From Fomes fomentarius (lineage: Eukaryota; Basidiomycota; Agaricomycetes; Polyporales; Polyporaceae), in NCBI GenBank assembly GCA_022606135.1, contig JABYQN010000002.1, forward strand, positions 868,001 through 932,000: a stretch of 64,000 nucleotides of DNA, in the 5' to 3' direction. The notes under the pieces were generated by a model. It ran no database searches. It worked only from the letters and a program-made list of their open reading frames with translations, and was not told where the DNA came from. The stretch's first letter is position 1; each line of letters begins with the position of its first letter. The translations under genes and the position numbers were made by a program. Shown one piece after another: positions 1-10,825 of the stretch.

Positions 1-391
1 CTGTGCGGCCAATCCACGGCGAAGTTGTCGTTCCTGCGAGTCCTTCTCCGCATTATCGTCCAACCTTCGGTTTTGCACTCCTCCTCAAAGGCCTTCGGTA
101 AAATACTTATATTGCGTGAGTTTGTTGCATGGGAAGAAGATTCCATTGAAAACAGTCTAGCAAAGATTCTCAGGAGTTTCTGCAAATCCATCAGCACTTC
201 GCAGACACTGCACCGCCGCACCGACGTTGCCCATAGGAGTCAACGGGACCGCACAGTCGTGGGAGGTGAACTAGTCATCCTCTCAAACAATCTGATAGAC
301 GGTATCGATTGCTATATAACGGTTGACTTGTCGTTAGGTACACTCAGGCTGTTAACTCCAAGACACGTACTCAACCAAGCACTTTCTTTGT
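1..391. other. Upstream region of PARG-like gene
   Basis: No convincing gene is seen here. A 128-codon reading frame crosses this stretch but its protein resembles nothing I know and it overlaps the start of the next gene. The 3' part is the probable promoter of the PARG-like gene. Confidence 0.5.
313..319 (+). promoter_or_regulatory. TATA box of PARG-like gene
   Basis: TATATAA lies 73 nt upstream of the ATG at 392, a usual distance for a fungal TATA element. Inferred from sequence and position only. Confidence 0.5.
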
Positions 392-1390
392 ATGTCTTCC
401 AATCCGAGTAGCTGTGATATGGGGTATCGTGCTCACAATAATACAAAATGCGCAACCCCTAGATCTAATATGGGCGACCGACGCGCAAAGCTGAGGGGTA
501 TAGCTGAGAGCACTCTAGACGCGATCGACGACGGCTCGTATGTCTATCAAGGAACGACCTATGACCTCCGCCGCTCAACAGAGCGTTCGAAGCGCAACAC
601 GACCTACTACGCGCCAGACTCTCTTCTCTCCTCATGGTCATCTGCTGCGGCACCCGCAGCATCTGCAGCACCATCGCAGCAAACGAAGATCTCCCTCCTC
701 GAGATATCCACACTTGAAGGGGCACGGTATCTGCATGAGACGCTGCGCGGCGCCAATGGCGACTCGGACCGCGCCCAACCCACGCCGAAGGTTGGCGTAC
801 TGAACTTTGCTTCGGCGAAGAAGCCCGGAGGAGGATTCAAATCCGGCGCACAGGCGCAGGAGGAGTCCATAGCGCGCGCCTCGACTCTCTACCCAACGCT
901 GATGACGCGTGTCGCGCAGGCGTTCTATACCCTACACAATCGCGACCCGAAGGGGGGCTACTACACCCATGCGATGATCTACTCGCCTGGCGTTACCATC
1001 TTCCGCGAGGACAACGGCGACTTCGTCGAGCCATTCGAGGTAGACATCCTCACCAGTCCTGCGGTGAACGCCGGTGTCGTGAGACAGACGCTCTTTGGGC
1101 GCGTCGCGGGTCCGGGGGTAGAGGACAAGATCGAACAGGCCATGTATGAGCGCATGGGTCGGATCTTATACCTGTTCGAGCAGCAGGGTGTCAAGCACCT
1201 CGTACTCGGGAGCTTCGGAACGGGTGTCTTCAAAAACAATGTGGAAACCGTGGGGAGAATATGGGCCGACCTGTTGACTGGAGATCGGTTTGGACAGTCA
1301 TTTGAACACATCATGTTCGCGATCTTAGGGAAAGATACCTTCGAGACGTTCCAAACCGTCTTCGCAAGCCGGAGAGTAGATGGTGCATGA
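392..1390 (+). CDS. Bacterial-type poly(ADP-ribose) glycohydrolase-like macrodomain protein (TIGR02452/DUF2263 type)
   Basis: Single-exon gene of 332 residues. The family removes ADP-ribose polymers from proteins using a macrodomain fold. The signature GGG-X7-QEE is visible at residues 146-158 (GGGFKSGAQAQEE), preceded by a VLNFASAKKPGG strand-loop and followed by a GYYTHAMIYSPGV segment and LVLGSFGTGVF near residue 270, as expected for the microbial-type PARG group. The two glutamates of QEE are the catalytic pair in this family. The first ATG was used because a TATA box lies 73 nt upstream; Met27 (MGDRRAK) is an alternative start and the first 26 residues look unstructured. A serine/alanine-rich insert at about residues 80-96 separates the N-terminal helix region from the macrodomain core. 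No signal peptide is evident, so a nuclear or cytosolic location is likely. The family is well recognised; the substrate is inferred. Confidence 0.88.
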   Translation: MSSNPSSCDMGYRAHNNTKCATPRSNMGDRRAKLRGIAESTLDAIDDGSYVYQGTTYDLRRSTERSKRNTTYYAPDSLLSSWSSAAAPAASAAPSQQTKISLLEISTLEGARYLHETLRGANGDSDRAQPTPKVGVLNFASAKKPGGGFKSGAQAQEESIARASTLYPTLMTRVAQAFYTLHNRDPKGGYYTHAMIYSPGVTIFREDNGDFVEPFEVDILTSPAVNAGVVRQTLFGRVAGPGVEDKIEQAMYERMGRILYLFEQQGVKHLVLGSFGTGVFKNNVETVGRIWADLLTGDRFGQSFEHIMFAILGKDTFETFQTVFASRRVDGA

Positions 1391-1612
1391 CGGGAGTCGG
1401 TGACTCATCTCGTATGAAGTAGGATAACCAGTAGGTGAGTTTGATACAGAGCTGTCGGGTCCCGCTTTAACTCGTGCGTGCAGATGAGATGGATATCTGG
1501 ACAGTGTACATCAGTTGCCATCAAGCTTTGTATCAATATTAACGAACGAGCACATAAACGAGCGAATATTATGATGAAGATCGGAAACGCTAGGTATTCG
1601 AGCCTAACAAGG

Positions 1613-2438
1613 CTACAGCTCCGCCTTCTGCAGGTTGTTCTGGAAGTTCGCATCCTTGAAAGGAACATTTGCGCTCCCGAAATCGGTGGTTTCCAACGCG
1701 TTCCGCGCCGCATCCGTCAGGCTCTCCCACGCGATCAGTGGCTGAGTACCTCCGACTGTCGAAGTGAAGCCAAGCTGGTGATCCACGGGGAAGATGCTGA
1801 AGTACTGGATGAGCGGGCTCGTCCCGTCGAGGTTCGGGGACGTCGTAGTGTCGAAACCACCATGGGCCGAGGCAGCGACACCCAGGATGGTCGGGTTCGT
1901 CTTGTTCGGATCGTCTAGCCAGACGACAATGCCCTCCCAGTCGTGACGGTGGCCGAGTCCAGTTGAAGGCGAGTCCTGCGACATACCAAACGTAAGCCTT
2001 TCACGTGGGATAGATCAACTTCGATGCTAACCTTGGGCATGTACCACGCATACATAATCGCGAATGCGTTGTTGAAGCTCGCTGATCGAGCGTAGACCTG
2101 CCCGGTGCTGCTCGAGCAACCACCATTCGAACTCCCGGTAGGCGCAAGCCCACCACTGCAGTACAGTTAGTACCCATTCTCTGGGTATCGCCAAATTACC
2201 CTTCGGTTGCTCACCTGGTGTCACCATTTGCGTTCACAGCCGGGAACGGCACGCAGCCGTTCACCACTTTGAGGTGTGGCTTGAACGTGAGATACAACTG
2301 ACCGATGTTGGTGTTCGGGACTGTCTCCGGGAAGCCCACAACTTGGTCGTGGCCGATGACCGCACGTCGATCAATAGCCGCACCAGCAGCACACCCTACT
2401 GCCGCAAGAATGGCGAAGCCTGTAGAAAGGAGTGTCAT
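1613..2438 (-). CDS. NPP1-type necrosis-inducing protein (NLP, type 1)
   Basis: Secreted protein of the Nep1-like family, whose plant-active members bind sphingolipids of the outer plasma membrane leaflet and cause necrosis in dicots. Three exons: 2438-2215, 2155-2032 and 1975-1613, with 59- and 56-nt introns (the first has a TACTAAC-like branch site), giving about 236 residues. Residues 1-20 form a signal peptide. The hallmark heptapeptide GHRHDWE is intact at about 124-130, and the two type-1 cysteines are at about 62 (GCVPFPAV) and 88 (GGCSSS). I see no stop or frameshift, so it looks functional. It stands alone, between the PARG-like gene (convergent) and a BTB gene (divergent). A TATA box lies 90 nt upstream. 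Identification of the family is firm; whether this copy is toxic is unknown, since many family members are not. Confidence 0.93.
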
Positions 2439-2527
2439 GGTAGGGCCGGGGTACGTAGTACTAGTATACGGCTGAACGGTAACTTGTTGGGGTGGTCTCT
2501 GGGGATCGCAGTGCCGGTGGTAACCCA

Positions 2528-2534
2528 TTATATA
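2528..2534 (-). promoter_or_regulatory. TATA box of NLP gene
   Basis: On the minus strand the motif reads TATATAA, 90 nt before the NLP start codon. Inferred from motif and spacing. Confidence 0.5.
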
Positions 2535-2539
2535 GGCGA

Positions 2540-3462
2540 TTACATGGTCCCGTCGCACATGCTACAAACATTCTGCTGGAATTTGAAACGCCGGAAGAAC
2601 CTTCGCACGCAGCAATTGCCAACGGCCCGCTGCCAGGGACCACTGAATCGGCCGGCGCTCGCCTAAGACGTACTTCACGCCGGTAACTCGCGGTAACTAC
2701 GACTACTTACTAGTAAGTACCGTGATCTTGCTAGTCCACTTAGCAAGGGTTCCTCAGTTCACTGTATCCTCGTCCTCCACAGACACCAAAGATCAACGAG
2801 CTTATGGCAGCCTTTTTTCCTACGCGGCACCCACACGCACGTTGGTTTGCACGGCACGCTCGTAGTGCTGGTGACGCAACAGAAGCAATGGAATGCCCCG
2901 TCTCCAGAACCTTCATCGCACGTTCATCCGCTTTGGTTGATCAAATCCCACAGGTCGTGAGCCTCGTGCCACGACGACCGGGCACTACTGTTCACGCGCT
3001 CCGCGCACTGCTGCTCAGAGTGAACCAGAAACAGTGCAAACCGCCGGTACGTACGACCGCATGTCGTAAGGCCAGCGCGCAACGGATCTATATTCTAATC
3101 TTATCTAACGTCTTGATGAACGCATTGTATCCTCCTTTACAATGGGCGTGCCTAACGTGAGCACTTCCCGCATGGTTCAAGCTGACTCTACAGATTCTTA
3201 GCAAAATAACGAGCCTTTCTCCTCCCCGTGATCAGCTGGGTCTCACCCCTGATTGTAGTTCGTCTTCCGCCTTCGTGTTCCTGGCATGAACTGAGGCGTG
3301 TTGCAGTTGGCGGCGGCGCTGCATATCGTCGCGGATCTAGACATGCTACTGTCTCGCCTACTCTGCACCTCAAGCGCATGTTAGCGTAGTTTGGGTGTTA
3401 TTGGAAGTTATAAGCTAACTGTAAACCATTTCAAGCCTTCACAGCCCACCATCATAACCAGC
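2540..3462. other. Intergenic region between NLP and BTB genes
   Basis: About 0.9 kb separating two divergent genes. A 118-codon frame at 2804-3160 (+) has no recognisable domain and no splice continuation, so I treat it as chance. No repeat or RNA gene is visible. Confidence 0.4.
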
Positions 3463-4456
3463 ATGACCTTCTGCTCTCTTCCTTACCCTACCAGCGAGAC
3501 TTTCAGTGACGTTCCACCCTTCCCTCTTCCCCACCCAGACTACTACTTCGAGGACGGAAACCTTGTCATTCTGGTAAGTCACCGACGCGCATCTGAGATT
3601 TCACGCGAGCTGAACTACGCTGGCAGGTTGAGAACACGCTGTTCCGAGTTTTTCGCTCTACATTCACCAGACATTCTGCAGTCTTTCGGGATCTCTTCAG
3701 CCTTCCCGGACCTGTCAACGGGGAAGCCGAAGGACACGATGATGACCATCCAGTCCAGTTCTCAGGCATATCTGCTGTAGAGTTCGAGCGACTCTTGTGG
3801 GTGCTGTACCCGCCGTACGTCTACTACCCTCCTTTGCGGCATATCTACGGCTAACGGTGTTTCTGAACGGCGCTATCAGGAACTACGGGAGCTGGAAAGC
3901 GCACACTCCAGAGGAATGGATCTCCATCCTCAGCCTCGCGACTCGTTGGGACTTCAACGACGTCCGTGCTCTTGCCATCCAGCAGCTGCAGGCTCTCGAC
4001 ATGGGTCCCATCGAGATAATCTGCATTGCACACGAGTACGACATTAGCGGCCGCTGGGTTCTAGCGGCGTACATTGCACTATGCGAACGTCCGGAGCCTC
4101 TCACCATACCGGAAGCCTCCCGACTCGGCCTCGAGACTGCCATGCGGATCGCGCAGCTGCGGGAGCAGCTTCGTGCAGGCGGACGCAAGTCATCGCGCTT
4201 CGGCGGTTACCACACGCTCACCCGCAGTGCGGCTGCACGACATGGCGCTGTAGCCCCGACGGTGACTGCTGGGAGGTCGTCGCGGACGGAAAGGGTTCAA
4301 TGGGGCATCGGGAAGAGCTTCCTTGACCAGCACGATATCCCTCCTCCGGTACGAATAACTTCTACTCACAAGCATAGTGTCAGGAAGGGCAGCACCGCGA
4401 TCCCAGGAACGGCCCGTCTCGTTGCTGAGGCTTTCGGCATTGACTTGACTCGCTGA
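3463..4456 (+). CDS. BTB/POZ domain protein (compact paralog)
   Basis: Predicted 291-residue protein from three exons: 3463-3573, 3627-3814 and 3880-4456. Residues about 24-130 form an agaricomycete-style BTB domain: DGNLVIL, then VENTLFRVFRSTFTRHSAVF, then FERLLWVLYPP, followed by a helical part (WISILSLATRWDFNDVRALA) and an I-SRLGLETAMRIAQLREQL segment. BTB proteins of this type mediate dimerisation and often serve as cullin-3 adaptors; the partner here is unknown. The C-terminal 90 residues are basic and of low complexity. Exon 2 is 188 nt with phase 0 and phase 2 borders, exactly as in the large BTB gene on the opposite strand, so the two are paralogs lying tail to tail about 320 bp apart. 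The start is the ATG followed by a short acidic/proline leader that such proteins usually have. Confidence 0.85.
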
Positions 4457-4780
4457 GGTGTTACATCTACCCATCTCCACCCACTTTCAACCTTGCTCTA
4501 GATATTTATGACTTATGTAAACGTGAACGCATATTTATCAGGGCCCACACGTCCAGAAGATGGATGACACACTTCTATTGGAACCAAGATGCATTCGTGA
4601 TAATAGTGGAGGGGTATGTACAATGTTGGCGTGCTTACATATTCCGTTCGTACAACAGGTCGTCGAGACACTCGTGAAGTAGAGGTACAACAACCACCGT
4701 GGAAGGCTCACTGAGAACACAACAACTATAACCCAAGGAATATATAGTCTGGTGACGGACAGATCGAGAAGCATGAGACA

Positions 4781-7700
4781 TCAGTCGAGGTTCCACGGAT
4801 TCTCGTCATCGCCAGCCTTAGAGGTGGAGGGTAAGACAGTTGGCTTGATGCTCGAAGTCCGAGCGACGAGGGGTGACGAAGGCTTGCTCGACCCATTACC
4901 CTTGGGGAAGGCTGCTCATGTGAAGGTGATAGGATGCTGAAAGCCTTGCCCCAGACGGACGTGGAGGATTTAGGGGGCACAGGCGTAGAAGGTGTCGAAG
5001 GCCCCTTGCCCCAGGCAGACTTCGGAGCATTGGTAGGAGTCGAGGGTTTGCTTTGAGCTGACGAAGACTTGGCCGTCTGAATAGGCGTCGCACCCTTGTT
5101 CTGGTTCTTGATCTGCCTCCGGATTTTCTCCTCAAGAGGCGTCGATGGACGTATGGGCTGTGGCTCGGGCCGGACAGGAGAAGGAGAAGGAGGAAGAGGG
5201 GCATCAGTGTTTGGGTTCGGTGTCGGTGGGAAAGCGCCAGGTATGTCCCCGTTCTCGGAGTCAGACGCGAGACCAGGCGTGTGCGTCCTCGACGGAGGCT
5301 TATCGATTGGCGCCTTCTCGGGTTGATCGAACTGGATGAGAGCCTCTTCAGCAGGTGGGGCGTTTGCCGAAGCCAAAGGGCGATCTCCTGGCTTTGGAGT
5401 CGTTGACCTGTCCTCGCCAGGTTCGGAGGTCGTCGGAGGATCAATGGGAGGAGTCGATGCCGTGGGATTCGCCGAAGCCGCACTCGTGGGACCACCGTTC
5501 GGGCTCGCGATGGAGGCGGTCTTGTCAGTATTTTGACCAGAGGAAGCGGACGATTCGTTGTCTGGCTGCTTGTCAAGAACGGAAGAAGAGGGCGCTTTGC
5601 TCTTAGTCGAATCAATAGGTGTGTGAGACTCGTCCTTGGACGTAGGGATAGAAGTGGAGCTTTCGAATGTCGACTGGGCAGAAGGTGCGTCTGCGTCGTT
5701 CGTCGACGCGGCAGGAGAGGCATTCTGGTCTTTCGCCTCGTCCTCTGGCTTGTTGGGCAGCGTAGGTTCACTCGCTGCTGCGTCAGAGGGTTTACCATCC
5801 TTGGGTGGGGAGTCCTTAGAGCCGTCCTTCGCGGCCACATTCGCCTCGGCAGCGTCCTTGACTGTGGTCGGCTCCTTCGCCGCGTCGGTCGCAACCTCGA
5901 CCGCGGTCTTCGCAGCGTCGCCTTCCTTCACCACAGGATCCGATAGCGGCGCGTCCTTATCTTGCGCCTGCTCCTCGTCCGGTTCCTCAGCCGCCTCCGC
6001 CTCCTGCTCGCCCTTGCCCTTCTTCCCCTTCTTAGTCTTCTTCTTCGACTTCTTCACTGGGGTCGCCGGAGGTTCTTCGGTGTCGAGCTTCGCAGGCAAG
6101 TCTGTCGTAACTGTCGGAGCGGTCGGAGCCGGGGCATCCTTGTCTTTGCCCTTCTCCTGCGGCTGCTCCTCGTCAGCCTCCGTCTTCTTGCCTTTCTTGC
6201 CTTTCTTGCTCTTCTTCTTCGCTGGCGCCTCCTCAACTGCAGCCTCCTTGACCTCGGCGTCCTTGGGATCCTCAACCACAGTTTCCTTGGCCTCCCCACC
6301 CGCAGCCTTATCCTCCTTCACCTCCTCCACCTCCTCGATCGCAGCATTGACCTCCTTCACCTCTGCCGCAGCATCTTTCCCATCTTGGAGGTCCTTCTTT
6401 TCCGCCTCATGTCCGCCCGTGTCCTGCGTCGTGGCCGGCTGTCCGCCCGAGCCGTTGGCATCCGTGTCTGCCTTCGGCGCTTTGCTTGTGGGCTGGTCAG
6501 TCTTCGGCTCGATGACTGAGGGTGAACCTCCGTCCGGCTTCGTGGTCGTGTCCGTCAACGTGGGGGTAGATGCATTCGTCGTCGTGGCTGTCGTCTTTGG
6601 CGGAGTCGTGGTGGTCTGCCCCTCGGTACTGATGTCCTTGTGTTCCTGAGATTTGTTGTTGTCGTTGTCGGAGGCGCCCGCACCATTCGAACTGGATGTA
6701 TCGCCAATGCCGGTGCCCGCACCGGGAATAGCATTCGTCATGATGTCCGTAGAGTCCGTAGAGTCGTGCACAATCTTCACCTCGCCCTTCTCGTCGCTCG
6801 CGCTACCGCCTCCCGCCCCGTTCTCCGCCTCCTTCGCCCCCTCTCCCGCCAGAGCCGTCGCAGGATCAGGCTTTGCCCCCGCGCCTGGCCTTCTTTTTCC
6901 TGCCGGGGCCGCCGGCGCCTTCGTCTCCGGTGTCTGCCCCTTCGTCTCCTTTTGCGTCAGAGAACTTGAGTGCTGAGAGGGGGTCGGCGCCGGGTTTGTC
7001 TTTGTCGACGGCGGGGGTGGTTGGCTCTTTGGAATCGGGCCCGGCCACGGCTGCGGTGTCTTTGGCGTCTTTTCCGAGGGCTCCGCCTTTGCCTGTCGTT
7101 CCGACGTCCCCTGCGAGTCAAAAAGGGCCATCAGTCGGTTTGGGAACTTGGGCGCGGAAGAGGACTGCGATTGACCTGTAGCCGTATTGGCAGCAGCATT
7201 TGTGTTCGTTCCAGACGCGGCAACGGGGTTCGGTGTTGACGGTGCGGCGGTGGGCGACGCGGCAGGGCCGAGGCCGATGAACTGGTCGACAGCAGCACCA
7301 AGGAGTGTCCCCACGTTCGAGCCCCAAGTATTTGTTGCACCGTTCATCGACGGTTGTCGTGTGTGTTCGAAGGCAGAGCCCCCTGGCGGCGTAGGCTTCG
7401 CTATTGAGGGAACCGCTGCCGGCGGAGGTGACGACTCGTTCGTCGTAGGCTTGGGATTCATCGCAGAGGTCGCCTTAAGCGAGACAACCTCAGTCGGCTT
7501 GGCTACTGCCTGTTGTTTGCGGGGTGAGGTAACAGGAGTAGGCGTTGTGCCCGTAAAGGTGGCGACGCCGGTTCCCCTCTCTAATGGGGTCAACGAGGGA
7601 GAGGGGGGCCCCGCGCTGAGCCCAAAAATCTCCTTGATGATTGAGACCATATCGTCCTCTTCGAGCTCCGCCGCCGTCGGGCTGCGCGCGCCATTGCCGG

Positions 7701-8410
7701 CGGGCTTGCCACGTGCGCATTCTCGAGCCGTCGCGATGAGAAGGGCAGTCTCGAGACCGATCTGGCGACCCTCTTTGAGCGAGAGCGGCTCGGCGCGCAT
7801 GCAGAGGTAGAGGAAGGGCGGGATAAGGAGCTTCTTGTCGAGCTCGTACGTCTGGTAGAGCTCGATCTTGGGGACGGGGGCAATGACGAACTTCTCGATT
7901 TCTCGTGTGCACAACTTTTTGACCTCTCCGAATCTCCAGTCGAATGCGAGCTTCAGGATAGCTGTCCAGTCCTCCAGCGTGGCGTCGTATATTGAATATT
8001 TACTGTGCCATGTCAGAGAGACGCCCTCGTCAACAAGAGAGCGCGATGCTTACGGGTTGTAGAATACCCATAGGAATTTTGAGAAATCGTCCGCAGCAAC
8101 GTCGTCGAGCGGGAAAGGATTTCCGTCAGATGAGCCCTTTGGCGCCTGGCCCGCTGGTGATGGTGCGCCCAACTTCTCGCGGAACCATGCTGACTCTCGT
8201 TCGAAGAAGTACCGATGAACGCGGTAGATGTAGTTCTCCACCTACGATGCGTATCATATCAGTACGCGTATGATGAGCTCGCAGCACGCGAGCGAGGTGA
8301 ACTCGCGATCAACTGACCAAGAAATGAACGTCGCCACCGTTGAGGTAGTACTTGGGGTGCCGCTTGATTTGCTCGACAGCAGACTGTGGTGAAAAGAACG
8401 AGTGGGACAT
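4781..8410 (-). CDS. Large BTB/POZ protein with long low-complexity tail
   Basis: Predicted 1,139-residue protein from four exons: 8410-8318, 8241-8054, 8002-4900 and 4816-4781. The N-terminal 190 residues are a BTB domain (YYLNGGDVHFLV; VENYIYRVHRYFFERESAWF; FSKFLWVFYNP; WTAILKLAFDWRFGEVKKL; GRQIGLETALLIATARE). The rest is almost entirely disordered: Ser/Thr/Pro/Gly-rich, then two lysine blocks of the type KKSKKGKKGKK each followed by a Glu/Asp/Gln stretch, then a Pro/Ser-rich end. The last intron restores a short acidic terminus (AGDDENPWNLD) rather than the longer read-through, which I prefer because the junction has proper GT and AG and keeps frame. Its 188-nt second exon matches the neighbouring BTB gene. 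Long plus-strand frames at 5533-6649 are shadows caused by the biased composition. Role: probably a scaffold or adaptor; inferred only. Confidence 0.85.
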
Positions 8411-9360
8411 GGTGGGGGAGTAGGATGGAAAGACTCGAGAGTTGTCGAAGGGGCTCCGCCAGAGATATAAGCAGCAGAATTTTCCATCGTCAGTCACCGC
8501 GCTCGGCTAGCTACACGTGTTGGCCGCATGTTGGATGGCTGAAAACCCCGACACGTTGTTGAGACCGTCTTCTTTACGTATCTTCTCGAAGTCGCAGAAG
8601 TTCATTGTGCGCGGTATGATGTGCGCTGGCGCAGACATGGAGGACTGCAGCAGCCTGATCATGAACAAAGTTCAGCTGCGCGTGCCAGATAGCGCTGGAC
8701 TCTCTTGACTCCTTACCTTCAAGTTCATCTCGATGAACCACATCCACCCACTTCAGCATTGTCAGGGTCTGATCTGAGCTGCGTGCGACTTAACAAGACT
8801 TCGCGCATCATCTGCTGCTCGTTTCGTGACTCAAAGTCAAGTAATATTGCCCGCCATCCGGAGGAGGCAAACACGGACTAATATGACCGCCAATTGGACC
8901 GTACCCTATTGGTTGTTCCTTGTACAAACACGCATTGCGAAGACGTTATCCTATCGGAGGAACAATGGGGACGGTTGGTGCCTCGAGAGGTACGTTACAC
9001 CTTCGTAATGCGAGTTGCACGCGGCCTCCGGACCACGCCCCGACTGTCGACGGGCTCCAGCCCTTGTATTCCGTCTACGTGGCCAGACTGTATTGCGTGG
9101 TCGATTCCCGGTCGAAAATGCTGTATCGCATGTCTCCCCACAAATCTGAACGGAGAGAGGTGCCTCTCTCGTACCTAAGCGCCATCTGGCAGTGGACGAT
9201 ACGCTTGTCCCGGGTCAAGCGCCAAGAGACAGGTTGGCAGAACCACGAGCATTCGCCATTCGCATCTGGCAATACAATCTAATAAATATCTATGCTACAG
9301 GTTCCAGTCGTAATAAGTTATGTCTACACATGTGTGGTCATACCGGGGATCGCCGGATAG
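8411..9360. other. Intergenic region upstream of large BTB gene
   Basis: Holds the probable promoter of the large BTB gene (a TTATAT element on the minus strand about 55-60 nt before its ATG). Several 60-120 codon frames occur on both strands, none with a recognisable domain. Nothing else seen. Confidence 0.4.
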
Positions 9361-9933
9361 TTAGGACGATGCGCCTGCGTGCGTCGACATGCCCTTCTCG
9401 TCGGAGTGCTCATCCCCAAGAGAGGGATCGAATCTACGTGAGGCTCCCTGATCGTCCGGCTCGAAGTCCCCTCCGAACAGGTGGCGGTGAGTTTCCAGCA
9501 TATGGTCCAGAGTGTGGTGAGACTCGTGACGATCCTCATGAGTACGCTGCTCCTGCTCCTCCGTGGGCCTATCGTTGCTGGAGAAGATGCTCATCTTCCG
9601 CCTGACGCGATGCGAAGCTCGCGGAGTGGCAGGCGTTGTGGGGGTCGGCAGCATCCCGCCATCAAAGGATAGGGGATGTACGACGGTAGAGATGTTGAGC
9701 CCCGGGACGTCGCGCATGACGTCAAGAGGGTGCTGCTGAACGAATTGGTGGTTGTGGCCATCATGCGTCAGCGGCTGGGGCCCTTGGAGGTTGCTCTCAG
9801 GGACGGTAGTGGGCACCTCTTCGCGCTCAGTGCGCTCGGATGGGTCCATTACGGCATCGCTGTCGACGAGCCGATTGGTGGGATCGACGTTCAAGCCGTG
9901 AGGATGAGTTGGGGAGGACATTTGGTGACCCAT
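9361..9933 (-). CDS. Histidine-rich hypothetical protein
   Basis: Single-exon frame of 190 residues that I do not recognise. It begins MGHQMSSPTHPHG and carries two histidine-rich, acidic segments (DGHNHQFVQQHP at about 58-69 and HEDRHESHHTLDHMLETHRH at about 131-150). It has a proline/threonine stretch in the middle (LPTPTTPATP) followed by a basic RVRRKMS, a possible phosphorylation site. No signal peptide or membrane segment. A TATAAA lies about 170 nt upstream of the ATG, and the composition is not the mirror of another gene, so I think it is real. It could bind metal ions or simply be disordered. Confidence 0.6.
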   Translation of the reverse strand: MGHQMSSPTHPHGLNVDPTNRLVDSDAVMDPSERTEREEVPTTVPESNLQGPQPLTHDGHNHQFVQQHPLDVMRDVPGLNISTVVHPLSFDGGMLPTPTTPATPRASHRVRRKMSIFSSNDRPTEEQEQRTHEDRHESHHTLDHMLETHRHLFGGDFEPDDQGASRRFDPSLGDEHSDEKGMSTHAGASS

Positions 9934-10103
9934 TGCAAGAGTTCACGAAAGGGAGGTAGAGTTGGATTAGTGAGTGAGGTAGTGTAGAATTTGAGAGTAA
10001 CAGGGAAGGAGAGGTATGTAGAATAAGTGTAGTCGTGTCTGATGACTGCACTAACTAGCTAGTCGCCAGATGATGGAGGACTGCTCCCCTCAGAACCTCC
10101 AGC

Positions 10104-10109
10104 TTTATA
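10104..10109 (-). promoter_or_regulatory. TATA box of histidine-rich gene
   Basis: Reads TATAAA on the minus strand about 170 nt before the ATG at 9933, leaving room for a normal 5' leader. Confidence 0.4.
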
Positions 10110-10793
10110 CAGATTCCGCGACCAAGAGTACAGAGGCCGACGACGTCTCGGTGCTGACATGCCGGCGGTGTTCTGTGATGCTCATTCACCGCTCCGCAAA
10201 TAGACCACAGAAGGCGATGGAGCAATCTAATCGTTGACTACCCATTCCTCAACGTGGGAGCACGGGCGGCGTTGGCAGGAGCCGCCACCTGCAATGCTAC
10301 CATCTCAACCATCGAGAAGAACTGCACCGCCTGTACGTGCTAGCCGCTCAAATCGCCACACGCACCGTGGAAGGTCGAACCCCTTTCAATCCTCCCATGT
10401 CCCATGTAGAGTTGTAGGTCGACCTCACTGGATGCGACATATCAATACAGTTAATCTTCATCATCTATAGAGTTCATCGCCCAACGTCCAAGTGGCAACT
10501 TACTTCAAAAAAGGCGATGCGCGTCGTAAAGTATTCCCATGGCTCAAATCGGGCATGCACCATCGTTCTCGGGCCTTGGGTCTGGGGATTCTGAACTGCC
10601 AACAGCGAAGAGTTCCTCGATATCGTGTGTCTGGCCCACCGCACGATCAGTAGTGTGCGGTTACCGAGGCTGAGCCCATGGTAAGCATGGCGTGTGAGGC
10701 TGTAGCTACACTACCTTGTTGCTGATGATGCTGTCGTCTTTGCAGCCATCGTTTGCTTGCTCGCATACGAGCCACGTCCGCAGGGTCGACTCG

Positions 10794-10825
10794 CCCGGCT
10801 TGCCCGGCTTGCCCGGCTTGCCCGT
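10794..10825 (+). repeat. Short tandem repeat, 9-bp unit
   Basis: Three and a half copies of CTTGCCCGG-type unit in direct order within intergenic DNA. Too short to be a minisatellite of note. Confidence 0.7.

Noticed and set aside
2804..3160. 118-codon plus-strand frame
   Set aside because: No domain, no signal peptide, no splice partners and no conserved composition; likely chance.
5533..6649. Long plus-strand frames opposite the large BTB gene (up to 337 codons)
   Set aside because: They mirror the low-complexity antisense coding sequence; repetitive Ser/Ala/Leu composition, no domain, and fully contained in a better-supported exon.
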